From positions 1 through 18,364 of the forward strand of contig JAGGWL010000065.1 in assembly GCA_021157555.1 (NCBI GenBank): DNA of 18,364 bases, given 5' to 3'. How positions within the stretch are numbered: the first letter of the stretch is position 1; every line of letters starts with the position of its first letter. Made by a program: the position numbers and the translations under genes. A model generated the notes under the pieces. That model saw only the letters and a list, made by a program, of their open reading frames with translations. It searched no databases and was not told where the DNA came from. Shown in pieces: positions 1 to 6,241 of this stretch. The stretch comes from Deltaproteobacteria bacterium (lineage in GTDB: Bacteria > Desulfobacterota > Desulfobacteria > Desulfobacterales > BuS5).

Positions 1-86
1 CCGGTAGATTCAACCCCTTTTGCAATTTCCTCGCCAAGTTTTTTTGTATTCCCACCTTTGGAATAAAAAAGAATAAGAACCTGCAT
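1..86 (-). CDS. Flavodoxin-like protein, N-terminal fragment
   Basis: Only the first 28 codons are inside the window; the gene continues off the left edge. The minus strand reads MQVLILFYSKGGNTKKLGEE and so on: a first beta strand followed by a loop SKGGNTKKL that resembles the FMN phosphate-binding loop of flavodoxins and WrbA-type quinone reductases (known for those families). A good ribosome binding site, AGGAGA, lies at 91-96, eight or so bases before the ATG at 86, which fixes the start. The gene begins only 19 bases after the CCA end of tRNA-Leu, so it has no room for its own promoter there and is probably co-transcribed with the tRNA. Flavodoxin versus flavodoxin-fold oxidoreductase cannot be separated from this fragment. 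Confidence 0.7.
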   Translation of the reverse strand, partial: MQVLILFYSKGGNTKKLGEEIAKGVEST

Positions 87-105
87 ACTATTTCTCCTAA
101 AAAAA

Positions 106-192
106 TGGTGCCGAAGGGGAGATTTGAACTCCCACAGAAATACATCCACTAGACCCTGAACCTAGCGCGTCTACCAATTCCGCCACTTCGGC
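106..192 (-). tRNA. tRNA-Leu (anticodon CAG)
   Basis: The minus strand gives an 87-base tRNA including an encoded CCA (106-108). The acceptor stem GCCGAAG pairs with CTTCGGC and is followed by discriminator A. The D-arm has the usual GGTAGACGC, the anticodon loop is TTCAGGG with anticodon CAG, there is a long variable arm as expected for a class II tRNA, and the T-arm carries GTTCAAATC. The sequence resembles bacterial tRNA-Leu(CAG) closely over the D and anticodon arms. Seven T residues follow the CCA immediately on the transcribed strand. Confidence 0.95.
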
Positions 193-239
193 ACATTGAA
201 AATTATAAAAAAAGGTTTTATTAAGTTATAAACATGGTA

Positions 240-268
240 TAATTATTTTTTTTTGTTTTTTTTGTCAA
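240..268 (-). promoter_or_regulatory. Putative sigma70 promoter for tRNA-Leu
   Basis: On the minus strand a consensus -35 box TTGACA (263-268) is followed after 17 bases by an AT-rich TAATTA (240-245). This would start transcription about 40 bases before the tRNA. The -35 is perfect but the -10 is poor, so the exact -10 register is uncertain. A perfect TATAAT also lies at 238-243 on the plus strand, 56 bases before ribF, but I see no good -35 for it. Confidence 0.45.
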
Positions 269-298
269 GGTTATTATTTATTATATTCAGGGAATATT

Positions 299-1237
299 AT
301 GCAACTTATCAATAATGTTAAAGATTTTAAAACGAAATGCAAAAATCCAGTAATCACCATAGGTAATTTTGACGGCGTCCATTTAGGCCATCAGGCGCTT
401 CTGCATGAAGTAATTGAAAAGGCGGAGAAAATTAACGGGACTTCCATGGCCATGACTTTTGAGCCTCACCCAAAACGAGTATTAAAATATGATTGTTATT
501 TACCACTTATCACTCTATATGAACAAAAAATAGAATTGTTTGAAAAATCGGGTATAGATGTGCTTATTTGCGTACCTTTTAACAAGCAGTTTGCTTCTAT
601 TTCTGCTGATGACTTTATTAATAATCTTTTGCTCGAAACTATAGGTATAAAAGCTATTATAGTTGGAAAGGATTATACTTTTGGTAAAAATCGTGTAGGC
701 AATATAAATCTATTAAAAAAATATGCTTTGCAAAAAGGTTTTGACGTGGTTGTCAGTAACTGGATACCTGTATCGGGCAAATGCCCTGTCAGAATAAGCA
801 GTACAAAAATCAGAGAGCTTGTTCTTGATGGTAAAATCGAAGAAGCGCGGCAATTATTGGGACGATTTTATCAAATTAGAGGAATGGTCGTGCCGGGGCG
901 TAACAGAGGAGGAAGGCTGCTGGGTTGTCCGACTGCAAATATTAATTTAAAAGATGAGCTTTGTCCCAAAAAGGGAGTTTATGCTGTTATAGTAGAATGC
1001 CTGAATTCCAAATATAAGGGAGTCGCTAATATTGGTTATAGCCCGACCTTTACCGATCAAAAATTTACTGTTGAAGTTCACATACTTAACTTTAATAAGG
1101 ATATATATAAACAGCAAATTAGGGTAAATTTTATTAAACGTATAAGAGATGAAAAGAAATTTTCGAATATAAACGAATTATCGGAACAGATTAAAAAAGA
1201 TATTCATAAAGCAGATGAATTGCTGCCTGATTTATGA
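299..1237 (+). CDS. ribF: Bifunctional riboflavin kinase / FAD synthetase
   Basis: This 312-residue cytoplasmic enzyme phosphorylates riboflavin to FMN and then adenylylates FMN to FAD. The N-terminal nucleotidyltransferase domain shows GNFDGVHLGH at residues 22-31 (the HxGH motif) and ISSTKIR at 166-172. The C-terminal riboflavin kinase domain shows PGRNRGGRLLGCPTAN at 199-214, then GVYAV and GVANIGYSPTF. Length and domain order match the family. The ATG at 299 follows an AGGGA ribosome binding site. Its stop codon (1235-1237) abuts the stop codon of the convergent tag gene with no bases between them. Supplying flavin cofactors next to a flavodoxin gene is suggestive but probably coincidental. 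Confidence 0.96.
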   Translation: MQLINNVKDFKTKCKNPVITIGNFDGVHLGHQALLHEVIEKAEKINGTSMAMTFEPHPKRVLKYDCYLPLITLYEQKIELFEKSGIDVLICVPFNKQFASISADDFINNLLLETIGIKAIIVGKDYTFGKNRVGNINLLKKYALQKGFDVVVSNWIPVSGKCPVRISSTKIRELVLDGKIEEARQLLGRFYQIRGMVVPGRNRGGRLLGCPTANINLKDELCPKKGVYAVIVECLNSKYKGVANIGYSPTFTDQKFTVEVHILNFNKDIYKQQIRVNFIKRIRDEKKFSNINELSEQIKKDIHKADELLPDL

Positions 1238-1822
1238 TTAACGGGCGACCACAAGGGTCGCCCCTACTTCATTATATCTAAAGCAATCAACAATATGGTC
1301 GTTAACCATACCTGTAGCCTGCATAAATGCATAGCAGATTGTAGGGCCGACAAAATTAAACCCTCTTTTTTTTAAATCCCTGCTCATAGATAGAGATCCT
1401 TCTGTTGCTGCAGGGATCTGATTTTCATGCGTCCATGAATTTTTTTTTGTTTTACCATCGGTAAAACGCCAGATATAAGTATTAAAACTGTTGAATTCTT
1501 TTTGAATATCAAGAAATGCTTTTGCGTTCTGCACAACAGATTCTATTTTTAAACGGTTTCTGATAATAGACTTGTTATTCATCAGCTCTGCGATTTTATT
1601 CTGGCCATATTTTGCTATTATTACAGGGTTGAATCCTGCAAAAGCTTTTTTAAAACCGGCTCTTTTTTTTAGAATAGTTATCCAGCTAAGTCCGGCCTGA
1701 GCTCCTTCGAGTACAAGAAATTCAAACAGGATTCTGTCATCATGCACAGGTACGCCCCATTCCGTGTCGTGATATTTTATATAAAGGGGATCAGAACCCG
1801 GCCATTTGCATCTATGTTTCAT
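1238..1822 (-). CDS. tag: DNA-3-methyladenine glycosylase I
   Basis: This base-excision repair enzyme removes 3-methyladenine from alkylated DNA. I place the start at 1822 (194 residues, beginning MKHRCKWPGSDPLYIKYHD), because this matches the family N-terminus; the open frame extends to 1912 but that part overlaps the upstream PilZ gene. The zinc ligands known in the E. coli enzyme are present as C5, H18, H176 and C180, and the core motifs EGAQAGLSWITILKKR and KRGFNFVGPTICYAFMQ are intact. The last nine residues, VGATLVVAR, are encoded by a short hairpin repeat rather than by conserved family sequence; the E. coli protein ends a few residues after its last cysteine. No clear ribosome binding site precedes 1822; a degenerate element end lies there instead. 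Confidence 0.93.
   Translation of the reverse strand: MKHRCKWPGSDPLYIKYHDTEWGVPVHDDRILFEFLVLEGAQAGLSWITILKKRAGFKKAFAGFNPVIIAKYGQNKIAELMNNKSIIRNRLKIESVVQNAKAFLDIQKEFNSFNTYIWRFTDGKTKKNSWTHENQIPAATEGSLSMSRDLKKRGFNFVGPTICYAFMQATGMVNDHIVDCFRYNEVGATLVVAR
1243..1263. repeat. Hairpin repeat GGGCGACC/GGTCGCCC inside the tag 3' end
   Basis: A perfect 8-bp inverted repeat, GGGCGACC (1243-1250) and GGTCGCCC (1256-1263), surrounds the loop ACAAG. It lies within the last codons of tag and just beyond the ribF stop. The motif GTAGGGGCGACCC is, from general knowledge, a common dispersed palindrome in several bacterial groups. It may also act as a bidirectional terminator for the two convergent genes, but there is no T-run after it on either side. 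Confidence 0.7.
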
Positions 1823-1830
1823 TTTATGGG

Positions 1831-1850
1831 CTTTATTTTGTTCCCGTTCC
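1831..1850 (-). repeat. Solo end of the GGAACGGGGAYGAA element family
   Basis: The minus strand reads GGAACGGGAACAAAATAAAG, close to the element end GGAACGGGGACGAAATAACT seen at 12638 and 7725. It occupies the gap between the PilZ stop codon (1860) and the tag start (1822). No second end is nearby, so this looks like a remnant. Confidence 0.5.
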
Positions 1851-1859
1851 TTGTAATTT

Positions 1860-2363
1860 TTATTTAAACAGATAAAAGCCGATGGCCTTGTCCGCAGGGT
1901 TAGACGGATCAATCGTACAGAATTCAGCGCCTATTTCCGTGCCATGGATATTTTTTATGATAACTTTTTTTTTAATCAACGTTTTTTGTTTATCATTAAG
2001 TCGAAATTCCACCATAATTTTATCATCAACGCTGAAGTCATTCTGTATGTTGATAGTTAATTGCAAACCGGTACGGGATACATCTGTTACCTTTAGTGTG
2101 CCTCGGCCCACTTCCTCTAAAAAATCGATACCTATGCTGGAAACAATATTAATATAGATTCCTGGGAGATTTGTTTTTTTCCGATAAAATTTTCTTTTTT
2201 CAAGAATAGCGTAGTATGCATTTCCGCAAGGGCATTTGCATTTAATTTTAGATGCTTTATCAAGGTTTTTGTATTTTGAAACATCAATGTTTCTTGATTT
2301 TTTACATTCAGGACAGATAAAGACTGCAATATTATTATCGTTTACAAATATCTTTTCCAACAT
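1860..2363 (-). CDS. PilZ-domain protein with N-terminal zinc-ribbon-like segment
   Basis: This 167-residue cytoplasmic protein has two parts. Residues 14-48 contain C17-P-E-C20 and C42-x-C44-x-C46-G, a probable metal-binding ribbon. Residues 55-167 form a PilZ domain with both cyclic-di-GMP binding motifs: RxxxR at R57-R61 and DxSxxG at D94-G99, followed by the GAEF strand. Binding of c-di-GMP is therefore likely by family knowledge; the output is unknown. The ATG at 2363 follows GAGG at 2371-2374. The gene lies upstream of tag on the same strand with 37 bases between. It may signal to motility or secretion machinery, but nothing adjacent proves a partner. Confidence 0.85.
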   Translation of the reverse strand: MLEKIFVNDNNIAVFICPECKKSRNIDVSKYKNLDKASKIKCKCPCGNAYYAILEKRKFYRKKTNLPGIYINIVSSIGIDFLEEVGRGTLKVTDVSRTGLQLTINIQNDFSVDDKIMVEFRLNDKQKTLIKKKVIIKNIHGTEIGAEFCTIDPSNPADKAIGFYLFK

Positions 2364-2393
2364 TATTATGCCTCAGATTTTTAGAAAAATATA

Positions 2394-2419
2394 TTAGGAA
2401 CGAGGATGTTCTTTCCTAA
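2394..2419 (+). repeat. Short inverted repeat containing a GGAACGAGGATG element-end motif
   Basis: TTAGGAA (2394-2400) and TTCCTAA (2413-2419) form an inverted repeat. Inside it the plus strand reads GGAACGAGGATG, which matches the end of the element at 12570 except for one base. It sits just upstream of the PilZ gene. It may be a solo element end or a chance match. Confidence 0.4.
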
Positions 2420-2483
2420 TTGATTTTATCAACAGCAATTTTGGTGCCAAAAAAATTAAAATTGGAGTATTATTGTTTTTATG

Positions 2484-2548
2484 GGGCATTAACAAAATAG
2501 CATTCACAACTATGCGCATAGTTGTGAATGCTGCTTTATCTTAAGCCC
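2484..2548. repeat. 34-bp perfect palindrome within a 65-bp imperfect inverted repeat
   Basis: Bases 2499-2532 form a perfect palindrome with no spacer: the left half AGCATTCACAACTATGC is the exact reverse complement of the right half GCATAGTTGTGAATGCT. The symmetry continues imperfectly outward to GGGC (2484-2487) and GCCC (2545-2548). It lies between the divergent PilZ and kamA genes, 35 bases before the kamA start, so it would fall in the kamA leader RNA or promoter. It could be an operator, an RNA hairpin or a tiny mobile palindrome. I see no T-run that would make it a normal terminator. Confidence 0.85.
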
Positions 2549-2567
2549 TTGAAATATATGATAGATT

Positions 2568-3656
2568 ATGATAAAAAACAATCACAACGTATTTTTTGAA
2601 GATACAAAATATTATCAAGAGCATACTGATTGGCATGATATCTTATCTTCCAGTATAACGACTGCTGAGGAGCTGGCACAATATTTACCCGTCAAAAAAA
2701 AAGATATTCGGGAAGTTACCCAAAGATACCCGATGCGGATCAATCCTTATTATTTATCACTTATCAAGGATGTGAATGACCCTTTCTGGAAGCAGGCAGT
2801 ACCTGACCTGCTTGAGATAAAGCTCACCTCCGGAATGGAAGATCCCCTTGCAGAGGAAGCTCAATCTCCAGTTCCTAACCTGATTCATCGTTATCCAGAT
2901 AGAGTTCTTTTCATGGTTTCAGATCAATGCGCCATGTATTGCAGACACTGCATGCGCAAAAGAAGAGTGGGAAACCAGTTTAAAGTAAACGATGATACAA
3001 TCAAAGATGGCATAGACTATATCCGTTCAAACAAATCCGTACGTGATGTTCTGGTTTCCGGTGGTGATCCTTTACTCCTGGAAAATGATAAGTTAGATAA
3101 AATTCTGCTGCGTTTGCGCTCTATAACTCATGTGGAGATAATCAGAATTCACTCGCGAGTGCCGTGTACTCTTCCCCAGAGAATTACCAGAGAGCTTGTT
3201 GGGATTTTAAAAAAATATCTTCCCCTATATATTAATATTCAATTTAATCTCTATAATGAAATTACCAGCGAAGCCACAAAAGCCTGCTCAATCCTTGCAG
3301 ATGCCGGCATACCCCTGGGATGTCAGACTGTACTATTAAAAGGGGTAAACAACAGTGCCATTGCAATGAAAAAGCTTATGCAGGATTTACTCAAAATCAG
3401 GGTAAAACCATATTATATTCATCATGCTGATTTTGTTAAGGGAACCTGCCATTTTCGTACATCAATAAAAGACGGTTTAAAAATTATGAACGAACTTTAC
3501 GGACATACGTCCGGCCTTGCAGTACCACATTATATGATTGATCTGCCTGGTGGAGGTGGCAAGGTCCCGCTTATTCCAGAAAATATTATAGAAAGGGGTG
3601 ATGGTTACCTAATGGTGAAAAATTACAAAGGCGAGGTTTATAAATATCCGGATTAA
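2568..3656 (+). CDS. kamA: Lysine 2,3-aminomutase family radical SAM enzyme
   Basis: This 362-residue enzyme would convert L-lysine to L-beta-lysine using S-adenosylmethionine, a [4Fe-4S] cluster and PLP. The radical SAM motif CxxxCxxC is C121, C125 and C128 (CAMYCRHC). The PLP-binding lysine in PGGGGK is K332. Two aspartates, D288 (HHADF) and D325 (MIDLPGG), are 37 residues apart, matching the spacing of Asp293 and Asp330 that bind the substrate amino group in clostridial lysine aminomutase. This favours lysine over glutamate aminomutase and over EpmB, which lacks the GGGGK stretch. No beta-lysine acetyltransferase or EF-P gene is in the window. The start codon has only a weak ribosome binding site and lies just after a large palindrome. 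Confidence 0.9.
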   Translation: MIKNNHNVFFEDTKYYQEHTDWHDILSSSITTAEELAQYLPVKKKDIREVTQRYPMRINPYYLSLIKDVNDPFWKQAVPDLLEIKLTSGMEDPLAEEAQSPVPNLIHRYPDRVLFMVSDQCAMYCRHCMRKRRVGNQFKVNDDTIKDGIDYIRSNKSVRDVLVSGGDPLLLENDKLDKILLRLRSITHVEIIRIHSRVPCTLPQRITRELVGILKKYLPLYINIQFNLYNEITSEATKACSILADAGIPLGCQTVLLKGVNNSAIAMKKLMQDLLKIRVKPYYIHHADFVKGTCHFRTSIKDGLKIMNELYGHTSGLAVPHYMIDLPGGGGKVPLIPENIIERGDGYLMVKNYKGEVYKYPD

Positions 3657-3657
3657 C

Positions 3658-3676
3658 GGTACCTGGTGAACTACTA
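3658..3676 (+). repeat. Solo end of the GGTGAACTATTAC repeat
   Basis: GGTACCTGGTGAACTACTAT after the kamA stop resembles the right end of the inverted-repeat element at 11664-11750 (GTACCCTTGGTGAACTATTA). It fills the 20-bp gap between the convergent kamA and rseC stop codons. The match is short, so it could be chance. Confidence 0.4.
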
Positions 3677-4123
3677 TTAATTTTCTTTGTTTTTGGTTAC
3701 TATTCTGATAATTTTTGGTTTATAAGCATTTTTTTTTGCCAGCTTTTCAGACCTTAACCTTATCACAAAAATTGCAAGGAAAAATAATAGAAAAGCAAAA
3801 ATTGCGGAAAGAAATGAATCATTATAGTTGTATTTTAATGCAAGGTGATGACCTGTAAATGCGCCTGCAATCATGCATATAATCGGAAAAACATACAGCA
3901 TGAACATGGCCTTTAATAATGAGGTTGTTGCAAAACTAAGGACAACCTTATCACCTGTTTTGGCACCAATCGGATTATAGGCTTCAACAATCATTTCTTT
4001 CCCGCTTTGCATTTCGCTGCAAGAATCTTTTGAAGAACATGCCTCGCAAGAACTGCCCTTTATTGTTTTAGCCCAGGCAGTGTCGCTACCTGTTTTTGTT
4101 ATTATTCCTTCTTCAGTAGCCAA
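3677..4123 (-). CDS. rseC: SoxR-reducing system protein RseC family
   Basis: This 148-residue membrane protein has the RseC layout: an N-terminal cytoplasmic segment beginning MATEEGIITKTG, a cysteine cluster C26-x2-C29-x5-C35, a KTGDKVVLS strand, and two transmembrane helices near residues 70-90 and 102-122. In E. coli RseC works with the Rsx/Rnf electron-transport complex to keep SoxR reduced; in anaerobes with Rnf it may serve Rnf directly, but no rnf gene is present here. It lies 59 bases downstream of the folate cyclo-ligase gene on the same strand, with a hairpin between the two. Confidence 0.87.
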   Translation of the reverse strand: MATEEGIITKTGSDTAWAKTIKGSSCEACSSKDSCSEMQSGKEMIVEAYNPIGAKTGDKVVLSFATTSLLKAMFMLYVFPIICMIAGAFTGHHLALKYNYNDSFLSAIFAFLLFFLAIFVIRLRSEKLAKKNAYKPKIIRIVTKNKEN

Positions 4124-4160
4124 ATCATAACCCTTATAGATCTATAAAAATTAAATGTAA

Positions 4161-4185
4161 TAATTCATACCAAGGGTATGAATTA
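4161..4185. terminator. Inverted repeat between the cyclo-ligase gene and rseC
   Basis: TAATTCATACC (4161-4171) and GGTATGAATTA (4175-4185) are perfect 11-bp arms around the loop AAG. The structure includes the stop codon of the cyclo-ligase gene. It is AT-rich without a long T-run, so it is a weak terminator or attenuator at best, or a protein-binding palindrome before rseC. Confidence 0.5.
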
Positions 4186-4770
4186 AATTTTATAAATTAT
4201 TCTCTTGTCTGTAATAATAATATCCACATGCTTATCATGCGATTCGGTCGGCAACTGCTTTAGAATTTGCTCCTCAAATGCAATACCAACTTTTCTTGTA
4301 GTTATCGGTAATTGTGGAATAAGTTTGTCATAACAGCCATCGCCTGAACCGATTCTGCTGCCTTTTTCATCCATTGCAAGTCCTGGAATAATTGCAATAT
4401 CTATACATTTCACGGGGACAACCTTGCATTTTGCAGGATCAGGTACCATTAATCCCATTGGTCCTATTTTTAGGTTTGTCGCAACATTATCTATCTTCAT
4501 TAATGTCACTTGATTCTTTTTTGTACCAAAAACAGGCAGAATGACAATTTTTTTAAGTTGTAAAGATCTTGCAATTATTTGTTCAGTATTTACTTCATTA
4601 AGGTTGTTTATATATAGTAATATAATATTTGATTCCAGGAAATTTGCGAATTCAAACAATCTATTTTCTATTGCTTTAGTTTTATTTTCTAAATCGCTTG
4701 CAGAAAGTGTGGAAAGTGTTATAGAAATATTTTCGCGGATACCGCATTTTTTTTCCCTGACTGCTTCCAT
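4183..4770 (-). CDS. 5-formyltetrahydrofolate cyclo-ligase
   Basis: This 195-residue enzyme uses ATP to convert 5-formyl-THF to 5,10-methenyl-THF, recycling an inhibitory folate. It has the N-terminal basic helix, the central ILPVFGTKKNQV segment, an IPGLAMDEKGSRIGSG stretch and a C-terminal HDKHVDIIITDKRII segment, all in family order. The usual glycine-rich motif GxGGGYYDR is here GSGDGCYDKL, so one Gly and one Tyr are replaced; activity is still likely. The ATG at 4770 follows AGGAG. The family is called YgfA or Fau in E. coli, where it neighbours 6S RNA; no 6S RNA is visible here. Confidence 0.9.
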   Translation of the reverse strand: MEAVREKKCGIRENISITLSTLSASDLENKTKAIENRLFEFANFLESNIILLYINNLNEVNTEQIIARSLQLKKIVILPVFGTKKNQVTLMKIDNVATNLKIGPMGLMVPDPAKCKVVPVKCIDIAIIPGLAMDEKGSRIGSGDGCYDKLIPQLPITTRKVGIAFEEQILKQLPTESHDKHVDIIITDKRIIYKI

Positions 4771-4850
4771 TTTAGGTCTCCTGAACTAATTTTACAAAAA
4801 ATCTATTTATACAATAACGGAGTGAAATTAATTTGGGAAGTAAAAAAATA

Positions 4851-4879
4851 TATATAAATGAAGTTTCATATAAAGTCAA
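4851..4879 (-). promoter_or_regulatory. Putative sigma70 promoter for the cyclo-ligase gene
   Basis: On the minus strand TTGACT (4874-4879) is followed after exactly 17 bases by TATATA (4851-4856). Transcription would begin near 4845, giving a leader of about 75 bases before the ATG at 4770. Confidence 0.6.
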
Positions 4880-4892
4880 CTTATAATAATCA

Positions 4893-4921
4893 TTGACTAA
4901 ATAGTCTGCAAGTTGTAGCTG
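4893..4921 (+). promoter_or_regulatory. Weak putative promoter for serS
   Basis: TTGACT (4893-4898) is followed after 17 bases by TAGCTG (4916-4921), a poor -10. It lies 40 bases before the serS start and back to back with the cyclo-ligase promoter. Confidence 0.35.
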
Positions 4922-4960
4922 CTTTTGGTAATTCAAGCTTATAGAAACGAGGATATTGGA

Positions 4961-6241
4961 ATGCTGGACATAAAATATGTAACCCAAAATTTACAGGAAG
5001 TTCAAAAGATTTTTTCGACCCGAGGCGAAACAGCCGACCTTGAATCCTTGAATTTTTTTAATCAACAACGCAAAAAAATTTTGTTGGAACTTGAAGATCT
5101 CAGGCATCGTCGTAACGTGGTTACACAGGAGATTGCATTAATAAAAAAAGCAGGGGAGAATGCCGAAAAACTTGTTGTTGAAATGCGTACAGTTTCATCC
5201 CGGGTCAAAGATCTTGCAGCTTTTTTATCAGAAACAGAAGAAAAAATTAAAACTATTGTCATGGCCTTGCCTAATCTTCCTCATGCATCTGTTCCGGTGG
5301 GTACGGATAGCGCTGAAAATCCGGTGCGATATATCAAAGGTAATCTGCCTGCTTTTGATTTTGTCCCCCTGGCACACTGGACTTTGGGTGAAAAACTTGG
5401 TATTCTTGATTTTAATCGGGCTGCCAAGATTACCGGAACCCGTTTCCCGCTCTATTTTGGCCTTGCCGCTAAACTGGAGCGCGCCTTGATTAATTTCATG
5501 CTTGATTTGCATACGGAACAACACGGTTATAAAGAGGTACTGCCTCCGTTTATCGTAAACAGCAGCAGCATGAGAAATACCGGCCAGCTTCCCAAATTTG
5601 AAGAAGATCTTTTTAAACTGCAGGGGTGGGATTATTATTTAATTCCAACGGCGGAAGTTCCGGTTACCAATATTCACCAGGGTGAAATCCTTGCAGAAGA
5701 TGAACTGCCGATTCTTTATACTGCTTATACCCCATGCTTTCGTTCTGAGGCCGGATCTTATGGAAAAGATACCAAAGGATTGATCAGGCAGCACCAATTT
5801 AACAAGGTTGAACTGGTTAAATTTGTAAAACCTGAAACATCTTATGATGAGCTTGAGGCTCTCCTTAAAAATGCCGAAAGCATTCTGGGATATCTTGAAA
5901 TTCCTTATCAGGTTATAGAGCTTTGCACTGGTGACCTTGGCTTTTCGGCCGCCAAAACCTATGATATTGAAGTATGGATGCCTTCCCAGGGTATTTACAG
6001 GGAGATTTCTTCATGCAGCAATTTTGAAGATTTTCAGGCTAGACGAGGCAATATCCGGTTCAGGCGTAAAGGAAAAAAAGGAACCGAACTGGTACATACC
6101 TTAAATGGTTCCGGGCTTGCAGTAGGTCGTACAGTGGCGGCGGTAATGGAAAATTTTCAGGAATCTGACGGATCAATAGCAATACCCAAAGTATTGCAGT
6201 CTTATATGGGAGGGATAAAAAGGATAAAACAATGCGAATAA
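4961..6241 (+). CDS. serS: Seryl-tRNA synthetase
   Basis: This 426-residue class II synthetase charges tRNA-Ser. I choose the ATG at 4961 (MLDIKYV), which matches the family N-terminus and follows GAGG at 4949-4952; the open frame extends 12 codons upstream but those have no support. Residues about 27-110 form the tRNA-binding coiled-coil arm, rich in Glu, Lys, Arg and Leu. Class II motif 1 lies around HTEQHGYKEVLPPF, motif 2 is TPCFRSEAGSYGKDTKGLIR with Arg261, and motif 3 is NGSGLAVGRT ending at Arg390. It overlaps thrC by 10 bases, so the two are surely co-transcribed. Confidence 0.97.
   Translation: MLDIKYVTQNLQEVQKIFSTRGETADLESLNFFNQQRKKILLELEDLRHRRNVVTQEIALIKKAGENAEKLVVEMRTVSSRVKDLAAFLSETEEKIKTIVMALPNLPHASVPVGTDSAENPVRYIKGNLPAFDFVPLAHWTLGEKLGILDFNRAAKITGTRFPLYFGLAAKLERALINFMLDLHTEQHGYKEVLPPFIVNSSSMRNTGQLPKFEEDLFKLQGWDYYLIPTAEVPVTNIHQGEILAEDELPILYTAYTPCFRSEAGSYGKDTKGLIRQHQFNKVELVKFVKPETSYDELEALLKNAESILGYLEIPYQVIELCTGDLGFSAAKTYDIEVWMPSQGIYREISSCSNFEDFQARRGNIRFRRKGKKGTELVHTLNGSGLAVGRTVAAVMENFQESDGSIAIPKVLQSYMGGIKRIKQCE

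Noticed and set aside
1823..1912. Upstream extension of tag by 30 codons
   Set aside because: It overlaps the PilZ gene end, includes an element remnant, and lies before the conserved family N-terminus.
4941..4954. GAAACGAGGAT before serS as another element end
   Set aside because: It matches only partly and is explained as the serS ribosome binding region; no second end or homologous flank is present.
4771..4960. Possible 6S RNA next to the cyclo-ligase gene, as in E. coli
   Set aside because: The 190-bp divergent spacer is filled by two promoters and leader sequence and does not show the long rod with a central bubble expected of 6S RNA.
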